A DNA stretch of 64,000 bases from Streptomyces sp. AM 4-1-1 (GTDB lineage Bacteria > Actinomycetota > Actinomycetes > Streptomycetales > Streptomycetaceae), in the NCBI RefSeq assembly GCF_029167625.1, contig NZ_CP119145.1, positions 5,642,001-5,706,000 of the forward strand, written 5' to 3'. The notes beneath the pieces are model-generated. The model made no database searches and was not told the DNA's origin. It saw nothing but the letters and a program-made list of their open reading frames with translations. The stretch's first letter is position 1. The number at the start of each line of letters is the position of its first letter. Below, in pieces: positions 19,038-28,572 of the stretch. Made by a program: the position numbers and the translations under genes.

Positions 19038-20738
19038 ATGGCCCAGGTCCAGCGCATGTCCCGATTGATGATCAAGACATTGCGCGACGACCCGGCGGAC
19101 GCCGAGACGCTCAACCACAAGCTGCTCGTCAGGGCCGGGTACGTCCGCCGCACCGCCGCCGGGATCTGGTCCTGGCTGCCGCTGGGCAAGAAGGTCCTGG
19201 AGAACATCACCCGGATCGTCCGCGAGGAGATGGACGCCATCGGCGGCCAGGAGGTCCTGCTGCCCGCCCTGCTCCCCAGGGAGGCGTACGAGGCGAGCGG
19301 GCGGTACGAGGAGTACGGCGACCTGCTCTTCAAGCTCAAGGACCGCAAGGGCGCCGACTACCTCCTCGGCCCCACCCACGAGGAGATCTTCACCCAGGTC
19401 GTCAAGGACCAGTGCACGTCCTACAAGGACCTGCCCGTGATCCTCTACCAGATCCAGACGAAGTACCGCGACGAGGCCCGTCCGCGCGCCGGAGTGCTGC
19501 GCGGCCGGGAGTTCCAGATGAAGGACTCGTACTCCTTCGACACCACCGACGAGGGCCTGGTCGAGTCGTACCGGCTGCACCGCGCCGCGTACATCCGGAT
19601 CTTCGAGCGGCTCGGCCTCGACCACCGCATCGTCTCCGCCGTGTCCGGTGCCATGGGCGGCTCCGCGTCCGAGGAGTTCCTGGCGCCCGCCCCGGCCGGT
19701 GAGGACACCTTCGTCGATTGTCCGGCCTGCGACTACGCGGCCAACACCGAAGCGGTGACCTTCACCGCCGCTCCCGTGGACGGCTCGGCGCACGGCCCCG
19801 TCGAGGAGCTGGACACCCCCGACACCCCGACCATCGAGACGCTCGCGGCACACCTCGGTGTCCCGGCCTCCGCCACTTTGAAGAACCTCCTCGTCAAGGT
19901 CGACGGCGAGATCGTCGCCGTCGGCGTCCCCGGCGACCGCGAGGTGGACCTCGGCAAGCTCGGCGAGCACCTGGCGCCCGCCGTCGTCGAGCTGGTCACC
20001 GCCGAGGACTTCGAGGGCCGCCCCGATCTGGTGCGCGGTTACGTCGGTCCGCAGGGCCTGGAGAAGGTCCGCTACATCGCCGACCCGCGGATCGCGCCCG
20101 GCACCGCCTGGGTGACCGGAGCCAACAAGCCCGACACCCACGCGAAGAACGTCGTCTGCGGCCGTGACTTCGAGGTCGACGACTACCTCGACGTCGTCGT
20201 GGTCGAGGCGGGCGACCCCTGCCCCCGCTGCGGCACCGGCCTCCAGCTGGACCGCGCGATCGAGATCGGCCACATCTTCCAGCTCGGCCGCAAGTTCGCC
20301 GACGCCTTCCACCTCGACGTGCTCGGCCAGCAGGGCAAGCCGGTCCGCGTCACCATGGGTTCGTACGGCATCGGGGTCTCCCGCGCCGTCGCCGCCCTCG
20401 CCGAGCAGACCGCCGACGACAAGGGCCTGTGCTGGCCCCGCGAGGTCGCCCCGGCCGACGTCCACCTCGTCGCCGCCGGCAAGGCGCTCCAGACGGAACT
20501 GGCGCTCGACGTGGCCGAGAAGCTGAACACGGCGGGACTCAGGGTCCTCGTCGACGACCGCGCGGGGGTCTCGCCCGGCGTGAAGTTCACCGACGCGGAA
20601 CTGATCGGTGTCCCGAAGATCCTCGTCGCGGGCCGCCGCTCGGCGGAGGGCGTCCTCGAACTCAAGGACCGCCGCACGGGCGAGCGCGAGGAGCTGACCG
20701 TCGACGAGGCGATCGCCCGCCTCACCGACCAGGGCTGA
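19038..20738 (+). CDS. proS: Prolyl-tRNA synthetase (bacterial type with editing domain)
   Basis: ProS charges tRNA-Pro. The 566-residue protein shows class II motif 2 ([21 protein letters not shown]), the insertion that edits Ala-tRNA-Pro (residues ~225-385), motif 3 ([15 protein letters not shown]) and the C-terminal anticodon-binding domain (VHLVAAGK to the end). Size and domain order match the long bacterial ProS. The AGGAG site sits ahead of ATG 19038. A 17-bp perfect hairpin lies just downstream, so the gene probably ends its own transcript. Confidence 0.96.
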   Translation: MAQVQRMSRLMIKTLRDDPADAETLNHKLLVRAGYVRRTAAGIWSWLPLGKKVLENITRIVREEMDAIGGQEVLLPALLPREAYEASGRYEEYGDLLFKLKDRKGADYLLGPTHEEIFTQVVKDQCTSYKDLPVILYQIQTKYRDEARPRAGVLRGREFQMKDSYSFDTTDEGLVESYRLHRAAYIRIFERLGLDHRIVSAVSGAMGGSASEEFLAPAPAGEDTFVDCPACDYAANTEAVTFTAAPVDGSAHGPVEELDTPDTPTIETLAAHLGVPASATLKNLLVKVDGEIVAVGVPGDREVDLGKLGEHLAPAVVELVTAEDFEGRPDLVRGYVGPQGLEKVRYIADPRIAPGTAWVTGANKPDTHAKNVVCGRDFEVDDYLDVVVVEAGDPCPRCGTGLQLDRAIEIGHIFQLGRKFADAFHLDVLGQQGKPVRVTMGSYGIGVSRAVAALAEQTADDKGLCWPREVAPADVHLVAAGKALQTELALDVAEKLNTAGLRVLVDDRAGVSPGVKFTDAELIGVPKILVAGRRSAEGVLELKDRRTGEREELTVDEAIARLTDQG

Positions 20739-20750
20739 GCGACAGCGGAA

Positions 20751-20787
20751 GCGTGGGCCCCGCACACGTGGTGTGCGGGGCCCACGC
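20751..20787. terminator. Perfect 17-bp inverted-repeat terminator
   Basis: GCGTGGGCCCCGCACAC (20751-20767) and its exact complement (20771-20787) flank a GTG loop, 12 bases after the proS stop. The element sits between convergent genes and could act in both directions. Confidence 0.75.
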
Positions 20788-20988
20788 CGTTCCCGCAGGG
20801 CACGGAGGCCCGGCCGTTTCCGTGCAGCGGCCGCTTCCGTGTTCCCGCTGCCAGGACACCCGCCCCGCATCGCGCGGAAGACGGCGGCCGAGCGCGGTGG
20901 ACCGTCCGAAGAGCGGCGGAACGACGGACCGACCGCGACGCTGTGACGTGGCGTCCGCACACGCCCGCGTCCCGGAGCGGCGCCCCGG

Positions 20989-21891
20989 CTACAGCCAGCC
21001 CGCGAACTCCAGCGTCAGCTCGCCCTCCTGGCGGCGGCCCGCGACCACCGCGCGGGTGCCCGACTCCACCGCGCGGAACAGCGTCCAGCCGTGCAGCCGC
21101 TCCTGGTCGACCTCCAGCGACTCGGCGAGCTTCCTGATCCGGCGCCGGGCCGTCGCCGCGCCGCCCGACGAGGCGATCAGATCCTCGACCCGGTCGCGCA
21201 CCAGCCGTCCCAGGTCGTACGCCCGCTCGCCGACCAGCGGCTCCGGGCCGACCGTCAGCCAGGGCGCCCGCTCACCCGCGAGCACCTTGCTCTGGCGGAA
21301 GTTCCCGTGCAGCAGCAGGAGTTCGGGGGAGTGCGCGGTGAGTTCCGCGCGCGCCGCCAGGGCCGCGGTCACCAGCGGCGCGAGCGTCGGGTCCGCGTCG
21401 GCGGCGTCCCGCATCGGCTCCGTCTGACGCCCGGTGCGCTCGGCGACGGTCTCGAAGGAGTGACCGGCCGGCGGCTCCACCCACAGCCGCCGTACCGTGC
21501 CCGCCGCCTCCAGCTGCGCCTTCGCCTCCGGCAGCGAACGCAGCGAGACCTCCGGATGCAGCCGCTCCAGCAGCAGCCCGTCACCGGCCTCCAGGAGCCG
21601 TACCGCGCCCCATCCGTTCCAGTGCTCCAGCGCCGCCCGCTCCAGCTCGGGCGCCGCTCCCGGGGGCGCGAACTTCAGCGCCGCCGCGGTGCCGTCGGCC
21701 CTCCGTACGAGGAACACCAGGCTGCTGCGGCCACCGGGCGCCACCACCCGTTCGACGGACAGCCCGGGACCGCCCGAGGCCAGGGCGTCCCCGGTCAGCG
21801 AGGGAAGCCGGCCCAGCCAGTGCGCGGCGGCGGTCTCCCCGTACGTCTCAGCGAGTGCGCGCACCAGACGCTGCGGCGGTTCGAAACCCAT
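20989..21891 (-). CDS. APH(6)-like phosphotransferase homologue, probable pseudokinase
   Basis: The 300-residue protein follows the aminoglycoside/streptomycin phosphotransferase layout: an N-lobe with LVFLVRRADGTAAALKF (Lys ~75) and a C-lobe with helices matching the family. The catalytic loop reads LLLLHGNFRQSKVL where active enzymes have HGD-x-x-x-x-N, so the catalytic Asp is Asn and the metal-binding Asn is Lys. The next metal motif, normally IDP(K/E), reads TVGPEPLVGERAYD, so that Asp is Gly. All three changes were checked against the bases at 21241-21330. Fold similarity with three lost residues points to a binding or regulatory role rather than kinase activity (inference). It is convergent with proS. 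Confidence 0.75.
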   Translation of the reverse strand: MGFEPPQRLVRALAETYGETAAAHWLGRLPSLTGDALASGGPGLSVERVVAPGGRSSLVFLVRRADGTAAALKFAPPGAAPELERAALEHWNGWGAVRLLEAGDGLLLERLHPEVSLRSLPEAKAQLEAAGTVRRLWVEPPAGHSFETVAERTGRQTEPMRDAADADPTLAPLVTAALAARAELTAHSPELLLLHGNFRQSKVLAGERAPWLTVGPEPLVGERAYDLGRLVRDRVEDLIASSGGAATARRRIRKLAESLEVDQERLHGWTLFRAVESGTRAVVAGRRQEGELTLEFAGWL

Positions 21892-21944
21892 ACGTGCCTT
21901 GTCCCCTCTCAGAGCCTTCGCGGGTGCGCCGGTGCGCCGGGGCG

Positions 21945-22442
21945 TCAGTGGGTTCCGTCCGTGGTCCTCTCGGAAAGCCCGGGAAAGGCTACGCCGCTGC
22001 CCCGCCAGCGCACCGCGCGCACCGCGGCCTCGCGCAGCGCGCCCGCCGCCTCCCCCCGCAGCGGCCCGGACGCGGTCCGTACGAGATCGGAGTAGACGCC
22101 CGCCACCCGGTCCTCCAGGACGGCGGCGAGCCGCACGGCCGTCGCCGAGTCCGTCACCGGGAACGGCAGGGTGTACGCGGCGTCCGCCGCCACCGGCTCA
22201 CCGCCCAGGTCGCGCACCGTCCGTGTCAGCGCGTCCCGACGGGCCCGGTGCGCGTGATGGGCGGCGGTGGCCTCCGGCTCGCGCGCCGTGGCGACCCGGC
22301 CGCCCAGCACCCCGTACCCGTACACCGCCGCGTGCTCGGCGGCCAGCGCGGCCTGCGCGGCCCGCAGCGGTTCGGCGGCCGGTCCGGTCCCGGGCCGCGT
22401 GCCCGTGCGTGGGGGCGTGGACGTGGTCGGTTCCGTGGTCAT
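21945..22442 (-). CDS. DUF4439 ferritin-like protein
   Basis: This 165-residue helical protein resembles the DUF4439 ferritin-like family: AAQAALAAEHAAVYGYGVLGG at the start of the bundle, HHAHRARRDAL in the second helix and a DRVAGVYSDLV helix later. It carries several Glu/His residues at spacings suited to a four-helix bundle, but metal binding is unproven. The biochemical role is unknown. Its ATG overlaps the stop of the upstream lipoprotein gene by four bases, so the two proteins are probably made together and may interact. Confidence 0.72.
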   Translation of the reverse strand: MTTEPTTSTPPRTGTRPGTGPAAEPLRAAQAALAAEHAAVYGYGVLGGRVATAREPEATAAHHAHRARRDALTRTVRDLGGEPVAADAAYTLPFPVTDSATAVRLAAVLEDRVAGVYSDLVRTASGPLRGEAAGALREAAVRAVRWRGSGVAFPGLSERTTDGTH

Positions 22443-22990
22443 GCGGGCAGCTCCCGGGCCAGCTCGGTCAGCAGGTACGCGTGGGCGGCTCCGGCCGCCG
22501 CGACCGACGCCAGCAGCCTGGCCAGCTCCGGCTCCGCCTTCAGCAGCGTCGCGGCGTGCGTGTCGGCGGTCCGCCGCTCCGCCGCGGCCAGCTCCTTCAC
22601 CGCGGCCCCCGGACCGGCCGTCGGCGGCCGGTCCGGCGCGGGGGGCGGCGGCGGTGACGTACCCGGCGTCCGCGTGGGTCCGCCGTCCGGCGTCAGCGCG
22701 CGCACATGCCGCTCCACGGCGTCGCGCAGCGGCGTGAGCCGGGCCGCGGTCGTCGGATGGGCCGTCAGGACCTGTTCGTACCCGGTGAGCAGCTGCCCGC
22801 TGACGCGTGCGGCGCCCGCTCGCAGGGCCCGTTCGGCCCGTGCGGCCGAGGCCCGGACCTCGGCCGCGGCGGCGGCCCGCCGGTTGTCGGCGCTGTCGTC
22901 ACCGCCTCCGCAGCCCGCCAGTACCGCGGCCACCGCGGCGGCCCCCGTCGCCGTGAGCGCACCCCTGCGCGTCGTCCCCGTCCGCCGCAC
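22439..22990 (-). CDS. Predicted lipoprotein, partner of the DUF4439 protein
   Basis: Starting at GTG 22990, the 183-residue product begins VRRTGTTRRGALTATG and then a hydrophobic run ending in the lipobox LAGC, followed by GGGDD. This is an exported lipoprotein, and the twin-arginine pair hints at Tat export. A GAGGGAG Shine-Dalgarno sequence stands about 5-7 bases before the GTG. The open frame reaches up to 23143, but that extra part overlaps the rimP promoter region and lacks support. The mature part is Ala-rich and helical with a Pro-rich middle linker. It is co-transcribed and overlapping with the DUF4439 gene and divergent from rimP. Confidence 0.75.
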   Translation of the reverse strand: MRRTGTTRRGALTATGAAAVAAVLAGCGGGDDSADNRRAAAAAEVRASAARAERALRAGAARVSGQLLTGYEQVLTAHPTTAARLTPLRDAVERHVRALTPDGGPTRTPGTSPPPPPAPDRPPTAGPGAAVKELAAAERRTADTHAATLLKAEPELARLLASVAAAGAAHAYLLTELARELPA

Positions 22991-23163
22991 GTGTCTCCCT
23001 CGGCCCGAAGGTGTCCTGAGAAGGTGTCCGGAAGTGATCACCGCAGGCGAGCGTACCCGCGGCCGGGGCAGGGGCGGACGGCAACACCCCTCAGGACCGG
23101 ATACCCTTTGACCTGACACACGACGATCCCCACAACAGCACACGCGGCCGAGGAGTCACCCGG

Positions 23164-23661
23164 ATGAGCACCACCCAGAGCGAGAGGCTGCGCGGGTTGC
23201 TGGAACCGCTCGTCAGCGCCAAGGAGCTGGATCTCGAAGAGATCGAGGTGTCCCGGGCCGGCCGCCGCGGTGTGCTGCGGATCATCGTGGACTCCGAGGA
23301 GGGCGTCGAGCTCGACACCTGCGCCGAGCTGAGCCGTGAGATCTCCGCGAAGCTCGACGAGACGGACGCGATGGGCGAGGGCGAGTACGTCCTCGAAGTG
23401 AGCTCCCCGGGCGCCGACCGCCCGCTGACGGAGCACCGCCACTACGTACGCAACATCGGCCGTCTGGCCAAGCTCAATCTGATCGAGGGCGGCGAGCTGG
23501 TGGCCCGTGTCCTCGGCGTCGACGACGAGGGACTCGACCTCGAAGTGCCGGGCGTCAAGGGCCGCAGGCCCACGTCCCGCCGGGTCTCCTTCGCGGAGAT
23601 CGCCAAGGCGCGCGTGGAGATCGAATTCAGCCGCAAGGACAAGAAGGAAGAGGAGGCGTAG
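23164..23661 (+). CDS. rimP: Ribosome maturation factor RimP
   Basis: RimP assists 30S subunit maturation. The 165-residue protein has the two-domain layout: an N-terminal alpha/beta domain with [25 protein letters not shown] and [11 protein letters not shown], and a C-terminal Sm-like barrel ([19 protein letters not shown]). It heads the rimP-nusA-ylxR-infB-rbfA-truB cluster and is 2 bases from nusA. The divergent gap 22991-23163 must hold its promoter. Confidence 0.94.
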   Translation: MSTTQSERLRGLLEPLVSAKELDLEEIEVSRAGRRGVLRIIVDSEEGVELDTCAELSREISAKLDETDAMGEGEYVLEVSSPGADRPLTEHRHYVRNIGRLAKLNLIEGGELVARVLGVDDEGLDLEVPGVKGRRPTSRRVSFAEIAKARVEIEFSRKDKKEEEA

Positions 23662-23663
23662 CC

Positions 23664-24707
23664 GTGGACATCGACATGAGTGCCCTGCGGGGTCTGGTCC
23701 GCGAGAAGGAGATCTCCTTCGACCTGTTGGTCGGGGCGATCGAGTCGGCCCTCCTCATCGCCTACCACCGCACCGAGGGAAGCCACCGCCGGGCGCGGGT
23801 GCAGCTCGACCGTGAGAACGGCCATGTGACGGTGTGGGCGAAGGAGGACCCGGCCGACCTCGAAGAGGGCCAGGAGCCAAAGGAGTTCGACGACACCCCG
23901 TCGGACTTCGGCCGGATCGCGGCGAGCACCGCCAAGCAGGTCATCCTGCAACGGCTGCGCGACGCCGAGGACGACCAGACGTTCGGTGAGTACGCGGGCC
24001 GGGAGGGCGACGTCGTCACCGGCGTCGTCCAGCAGGGCAAGGACCCCAAGAACGTCCTCGTCGACATCGGCCGCATGGAGGCGATGCTGCCCGTCCAGGA
24101 GCAGGTGCCGGGCGAGGAGTACACCCATGGACTGCGGCTGCGCAGCTATGTCGTCCGGGTCGCCAAGGGCGTCCGCGGGCCGTCCGTGACACTGTCGCGT
24201 ACCCACCCCAACCTGGTGAAGAAGCTCTTCGCGCTGGAGGTCCCGGAGATCGCCGACGGTTCCGTCGAGATCGCGGCCATCGCCCGCGAGGCCGGCCACC
24301 GCACGAAGATGGCCGTCCGTTCGACCCGTTCCGGGCTCAACGCCAAGGGCGCCTGCATCGGCCCGATGGGCGGCCGTGTGCGCAATGTCATGGCCGAGCT
24401 GCACGGTGAGAAGATCGACATCGTCGACTGGTCGGACGATCCGGCCGAGATGGTCGCCAACGCGCTGTCACCCGCACGGGTGAGCGCGGTCGACATCGTG
24501 GATCTCGGTGCCCGCTCCGCCAGGGTCGTCGTACCCGACTACCAGCTGTCGCTGGCGATCGGCAAGGAGGGGCAGAACGCCCGCCTCGCCGCCCGTCTCA
24601 CCGGCTGGCGCATCGACATCCGCCCGGACACCGAGACCGACGCCGAGCGCGACACCGCCGACCGGGAGCGCGCCGAGCGGGCCCGGGAGCGGGCCGAGCG
24701 GAACTGA
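23664..24707 (+). CDS. nusA: Transcription termination/antitermination factor NusA
   Basis: This 347-residue NusA binds RNA polymerase and nascent RNA to control pausing, termination and antitermination. Order seen: N-terminal polymerase-binding domain (residues 1-~125), S1 domain ([27 protein letters not shown]), then KH domains (ending [22 protein letters not shown]). It ends soon after the second KH domain with an acidic/Arg tail, lacking the two acidic repeats of the E. coli protein, as usual in actinobacteria. GTG 23664 follows the rimP stop by 2 bases. Confidence 0.95.
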   Translation: MDIDMSALRGLVREKEISFDLLVGAIESALLIAYHRTEGSHRRARVQLDRENGHVTVWAKEDPADLEEGQEPKEFDDTPSDFGRIAASTAKQVILQRLRDAEDDQTFGEYAGREGDVVTGVVQQGKDPKNVLVDIGRMEAMLPVQEQVPGEEYTHGLRLRSYVVRVAKGVRGPSVTLSRTHPNLVKKLFALEVPEIADGSVEIAAIAREAGHRTKMAVRSTRSGLNAKGACIGPMGGRVRNVMAELHGEKIDIVDWSDDPAEMVANALSPARVSAVDIVDLGARSARVVVPDYQLSLAIGKEGQNARLAARLTGWRIDIRPDTETDAERDTADRERAERARERAERN

Positions 24708-24726
24708 TCCGGTCCCGGCGCGCGGC

Positions 24727-24746
24727 CCGTCACCGGGTGGTGACGG
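24727..24746 (+). terminator. Small hairpin after nusA
   Basis: CCGTCACC pairs with GGTGACGG around a 4-base loop, 19 bases after the nusA stop. It may attenuate or process the operon transcript rather than end it, since the downstream genes belong to the same cluster. Confidence 0.4.
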
Positions 24747-24886
24747 TGGTCCGGCCGTCGGAAAATGGGTCGCGCCGGGGCGCCCTCAGGGAATAGATCT
24801 GGGCAGTACGCCGCTGAGATCACGACAACATCCGTTCGGTTTTTGCCCCAAAGGGGTGCGGCCGGTGCGGGGAGGTAGACTTGGAC

Positions 24887-25165
24887 GTGTCTGGCCGGAC
24901 GCAAGCCCTGGTTTGCCCCGAGCGAACCTGCGTGGGATGCCGGGAGCGAGCGGCCAAGAGTGAGCTGCTGCGCATCGTGGTGGACGGGAACGAGTGTGTA
25001 CCCGACCCACGCGGTACGCTGCCCGGCCGGGGTGCGTACATCCACCCCGCCTCCGACTGTCTCGACCTGGCGGTTCGCCGCCGGGCCTTCCCCCGGGCCT
25101 TCAAGGCCCAGGGGCCGTTCGATTCCACCGCGTTGCAGCGGTTCGTCGGGCGGACGGGACCGTAG
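24887..25165 (+). CDS. ylxR: YlxR/RnpM family RNA-binding protein
   Basis: This 92-residue protein carries the family signature: CVGCRERAAKSELLRIV, the PGRGAYIHP loop and a terminal RRRAFPRAFK segment. Members bind RNA; in Firmicutes the homologue modulates RNase P (RnpM). The gene is in its conserved place between nusA and infB. GTG 24887 is preferred because GGAGGT ends 10 bases upstream; a TTG at 24881 would be only 4 bases from that site. Confidence 0.88.
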   Translation: MSGRTQALVCPERTCVGCRERAAKSELLRIVVDGNECVPDPRGTLPGRGAYIHPASDCLDLAVRRRAFPRAFKAQGPFDSTALQRFVGRTGP

Positions 25166-25258
25166 GACGGCAAGAAGACGTACGAAGCAAGAACACGGAA
25201 CGGCACGGGTCCCCGTGCGGTCAGGTACCTCGCGAGTTGGAAGTAGGTCGAGATTGCG

Positions 25259-25301
25259 ATGAGCACTCGATGAGTACGCGATGAGTACGCCCATGAAGTA
25301 G
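25259..25301 (+). repeat. Three 11-bp tandem repeats forming overlapping micro-ORFs in the infB leader
   Basis: GATGAGCACTC, GATGAGTACGC and GATGAGTACGC follow one another from 25258 to 25290. Because 11 is not a multiple of 3, each copy starts a new short frame: ATG-AGC-ACT-CGA-TGA (25259-25273), ATG-AGT-ACG-CGA-TGA (25270-25284) and ATG-AGT-ACG-CCC-ATG-AAG-TAG (25281-25301). Each stop overlaps the next start as ATGA. Predicted peptides are MSTR, MSTR and MSTPMK. Whether they are translated is unknown; only a weak GAG lies before the first. Confidence 0.55.
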
Positions 25302-25305
25302 CGAC

Positions 25306-25326
25306 GGTCCGGCGGTAACCCGGACC
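25306..25326 (+). promoter_or_regulatory. Hairpin directly upstream of the infB ribosome binding site
   Basis: GGTCCGG and CCGGACC form a 7-bp stem with a CGGTAAC loop. The stem ends just before AAAAGGAG, the infB Shine-Dalgarno sequence, so it could influence ribosome access. Confidence 0.45.
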
Positions 25327-25339
25327 TAAAAGGAGCGAA

Positions 25340-28300
25340 GTGGCTAAGGTCCGGGTATACGAACTCGCCAAGGAGTTCGGCGTCGAGAGCAAGGTCGTCA
25401 TGGCCAAGCTCCAAGAACTCGGTGAATTCGTCCGTTCGGCGTCCTCGACGATCGAGGCGCCGGTTGTACGCAAGTTGACTGACGCACTGCAGGGGCCCGG
25501 CGGCAACGCCGGCAAGTCCGCTGCCAAGCCCGGCGCGCCCCGCAAGGCCGCGCCCTCGAAGCCCGCGGCGCCCTCCCCGGCCGCCTCGGCACGTCCCGCT
25601 GCCCCGAAGCCCGGTGTCCCGGCCAGCAAGCCTGCCGCCCCCGAGGCCCCGAGCAGCGCCCCGGCTCCCACGCCGGCCGCGGGCCCCCGTCCGGGCCCGA
25701 AGCCCGCGCCCAAGCCCGCCCCGGTCACTCCGGTGCCCGTGGCCGAGTTCTCCGCTCCGGAGCCGGCCCAGCCGGCCGCTCCGCAGCAGCAGGCCCCGCG
25801 TCCCGCGGGTGCCACCCCCGGCCCCCGCCCCGCCCGTCCGGCCCCGGCCGGCGGTCAGCGCGACGGTGGCCAGCGCGACGGCGGCCGTGGCGGCGAGCGT
25901 CCGGCGCGTCCGGCCGGTCAGGGCGCCCCGCGCCCCGGCGGCGCGCGTCCGGCGGGTCCCCGTCCCGGCAACAACCCCTTCACCTCCGGCGGTTCCACCG
26001 GCATGGCGCGCCCCCAGGCGCCCCGTCCCGGCGGTGGCGCTCCGCGTCCCGGTGGTGGCCAGGGTGGTCCCGGCGCCCCGCGTCCGCAGGGCGGTCCCGG
26101 CGGCGCTCCGCGTCCCCAGGGTCAGGGCGGTGCCCGTCCGACTCCGGGCGGCATGCCCCGTCCGCAGGCTCCCCGTCCCGGCGGCGGTCCCGCCGGTTAC
26201 CGTCCGAACCCGGGCATGATGCCGCAGCGTCCGGCCGCGGGTCCGCGTCCCGGCGGTGGCCCCGGCGGTGGCCGTGGTCCCGGTGCGGGCGGCGGCGGTC
26301 GTCCCGGCGGTGCCGGTGGCGGCGCCGGTCGTCCCGGTGGCGGCGGCGGCTTCGCCGGTCGTCCCGGTGGCGGCGGCGGTGGCGGCGGTGGCTTCGCCGG
26401 TCGTCCCGGTGGTGGCGGCGGCGGTGCCGGTCGTCCCGGTGGTGGCGGCGGTTTCGGCGGCCGTCCCGGCTTCGGTGGTCGTCCCGGTGGTCCAGGCGCC
26501 CGCGGTGGCACACAGGGCGCGTTCGGCCGTCCCGGCGGTCCCGCGCGTCGTGGTCGCAAGTCGAAGCGGCAGAGGCGCCAGGAGTACGAGGCCATGCAGG
26601 CCCCGTCGGTGGGCGGCGTCATGCTGCCCCGTGGCAACGGACAGGCCGTCCGGCTGTCGCGCGGTGCCTCCCTGACCGACTTCGCGGAGAAGATCAACGC
26701 CAACCCGGCGTCGCTCGTCGCCGTGATGATGAACCTCGGCGAGATGGTCACCGCCACGCAGTCCGTCTCCGACGAGACGCTGAAGCTCCTCGCGGACGAG
26801 ATGAACTACGTCCTGGAGATCGTCAGCCCGGAGGAGGAGGACCGCGAGCTGCTGGAGTCCTTCGACATCGAGTTCGGCGAGGACGAGGGCGGCGAAGAGG
26901 CCCTGGTCTCCCGTCCGCCGGTGGTGACCGTCATGGGTCACGTCGACCACGGAAAGACCCGCCTGCTGGACGCGATCCGCAAGACGAACGTCATCGCGGG
27001 CGAGGCCGGCGGCATCACGCAGCACATCGGTGCGTACCAGGTCTCCGCCGAGGTCAATGGCGAGGACCGCAAGATCACCTTCATCGACACCCCGGGCCAC
27101 GAGGCGTTCACCGCCATGCGTGCCCGTGGTGCCAAGTCGACCGACATCGCGATCCTCGTGGTGGCGGCGAACGACGGTGTGATGCCCCAGACGATCGAGG
27201 CGCTGAACCACGCCAAGGCGGCCGATGTGCCGATCGTGGTCGCGGTCAACAAGATCGACGTCGAGGGTGCCGACCCGACCAAGGTGCGCGGTCAGCTCAC
27301 CGAGTTCGGGCTGGTGGCCGAGGAGTACGGCGGCGACACGATGTTCGTCGACATCTCCGCCAAGCAGAGCCTCAACATCGAGGCTCTCCTGGAGGCCGTC
27401 GTCCTCACCGCCGACGCCTCGCTCGACCTGCGGGCCAACCCGGACCAGGACGCGCAGGGCATCGCGATCGAGTCCCACCTCGACCGCGGCCGGGGCGCCA
27501 TCGCCACGGTGCTCGTCCAGCGCGGAACGCTCCGCGTCGGTGACACGATGGTCGTCGGTGACGCCTACGGCCGAGTCCGCGCCATGCTCGACGACAAGGG
27601 CGGCAACGTCGAGGAAGCGGGTCCTTCGACCCCCGTCCTCGTACTGGGTCTCACCAACGTCCCGGGCGCCGGCGACAACTTCCTGGTGGTGGACGAGGAC
27701 CGTACGGCCCGTCAGATCGCCGAGAAGCGTGCCGCTCGTGAGCGCAACGCCAACTTCGCCCGCAGGGGTGTCCGGTTCTCCCTGGAGAACCTGGACGAGG
27801 CGCTCAAGGCCGGTCTGGTCCAGGAACTCAACCTCATCATCAAGGGCGACGCGTCCGGTTCGGTGGAGGCCCTCGAGTCCTCGCTGCTCCAGCTCGACGT
27901 CGGCGAAGAGGTCGACATCCGGGTCCTGCACCGCGGTGTGGGTGCGGTCACCGAGTCGGACATCAACCTGGCGACCGGCTCCGACGCCATCGTGATCGGC
28001 TTCAACGTGCGCGCCGCGGGGCGTGCCGCGCAGATGGCCGAGCGCGAGGGTGTGGACGTCCGGTACTACTCGGTCATCTACCAGGCGATCGAAGAGATCG
28101 AAGCGGCCCTCAAGGGCATGCTCAAGCCGGAGTTCGAAGAGGTCGAGCTGGGTACGGCGGAGATCCGCGAGGTCTTCCGTTCGTCCAAGCTGGGCAACAT
28201 CGCCGGTGTGCTGGTCCGGTCCGGCGAGGTCAAGCGCAACACCAAGGCGCGCCTGCTCCGCGACGGCAAGGTCATCGCGGAGAACCTCAACATCTCCGGT

Positions 28301-28435
28301 CTGCGCCGCTTCAAGGACGACGTCACCGAGATCCGCGAAGGCTTCGAGGGCGGTATCAACCTCGGAAACTTCAACGACATCAAGATCGACGACGTCATCG
28401 CGACGTACGAGATGCGCGAGAAGCCGCGAGGCTGA
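25340..28435 (+). CDS. infB: Translation initiation factor IF-2
   Basis: IF-2 is the GTPase that places initiator tRNA on the ribosome. The 1031-residue protein has a short IF2-N motif (residues 1-50, [15 protein letters not shown]), and a long Pro/Ala- then Gly/Arg-rich linker (about residues 55-400). A second IF2-N-like helical region follows, then the G domain: GHVDHGKT (near 532), DTPGHEAF (near 584) and NKID (near 636). Domains II, III and IV complete it. GTG 25340 follows AAAAGGAG at about 7 bases. The linker is much longer than in non-actinobacterial IF-2 and is built of GRPGGGG-type repeats. Leader repeats and a hairpin precede it. Confidence 0.97.
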   Translation: MAKVRVYELAKEFGVESKVVMAKLQELGEFVRSASSTIEAPVVRKLTDALQGPGGNAGKSAAKPGAPRKAAPSKPAAPSPAASARPAAPKPGVPASKPAAPEAPSSAPAPTPAAGPRPGPKPAPKPAPVTPVPVAEFSAPEPAQPAAPQQQAPRPAGATPGPRPARPAPAGGQRDGGQRDGGRGGERPARPAGQGAPRPGGARPAGPRPGNNPFTSGGSTGMARPQAPRPGGGAPRPGGGQGGPGAPRPQGGPGGAPRPQGQGGARPTPGGMPRPQAPRPGGGPAGYRPNPGMMPQRPAAGPRPGGGPGGGRGPGAGGGGRPGGAGGGAGRPGGGGGFAGRPGGGGGGGGGFAGRPGGGGGGAGRPGGGGGFGGRPGFGGRPGGPGARGGTQGAFGRPGGPARRGRKSKRQRRQEYEAMQAPSVGGVMLPRGNGQAVRLSRGASLTDFAEKINANPASLVAVMMNLGEMVTATQSVSDETLKLLADEMNYVLEIVSPEEEDRELLESFDIEFGEDEGGEEALVSRPPVVTVMGHVDHGKTRLLDAIRKTNVIAGEAGGITQHIGAYQVSAEVNGEDRKITFIDTPGHEAFTAMRARGAKSTDIAILVVAANDGVMPQTIEALNHAKAADVPIVVAVNKIDVEGADPTKVRGQLTEFGLVAEEYGGDTMFVDISAKQSLNIEALLEAVVLTADASLDLRANPDQDAQGIAIESHLDRGRGAIATVLVQRGTLRVGDTMVVGDAYGRVRAMLDDKGGNVEEAGPSTPVLVLGLTNVPGAGDNFLVVDEDRTARQIAEKRAARERNANFARRGVRFSLENLDEALKAGLVQELNLIIKGDASGSVEALESSLLQLDVGEEVDIRVLHRGVGAVTESDINLATGSDAIVIGFNVRAAGRAAQMAEREGVDVRYYSVIYQAIEEIEAALKGMLKPEFEEVELGTAEIREVFRSSKLGNIAGVLVRSGEVKRNTKARLLRDGKVIAENLNISGLRRFKDDVTEIREGFEGGINLGNFNDIKIDDVIATYEMREKPRG

Positions 28436-28451
28436 CCCGTACCTCAACAGT

Positions 28452-28492
28452 CGGGGCCGGTCGACGGGTCGTATTTCCGTCGATCGGCCCCG
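28452..28492 (+). terminator. Terminator hairpin after infB
   Basis: CGGGGCCGGTCGACGG and CCGTCGATCGGCCCCG form a 16-bp stem with one G-T wobble and a 9-base loop (GTCGTATTT), 16 bases after the infB stop. Confidence 0.65.
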
Positions 28493-28572
28493 GCCGTTCC
28501 GTGTACGGTTCTTGTGTCCCCGCCAAGCACTGGCGGGGCGCGAACCCGAACCGGCGGGACATCCGGACACCT

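Noticed and set aside
26040..26520. Regular short repeats that look CRISPR-like at first sight
   Set aside because: They are in-frame GRPGGGG codon repeats of IF-2 with no unique spacers.
24539..28570. 1343-residue open frame on the minus strand opposite nusA, ylxR and infB
   Set aside because: It is a shadow produced by G+C-rich third positions; the plus strand encodes clear NusA, YlxR and IF-2 motifs, and the frame has Thr/Gly repeats mirroring the IF-2 linker.
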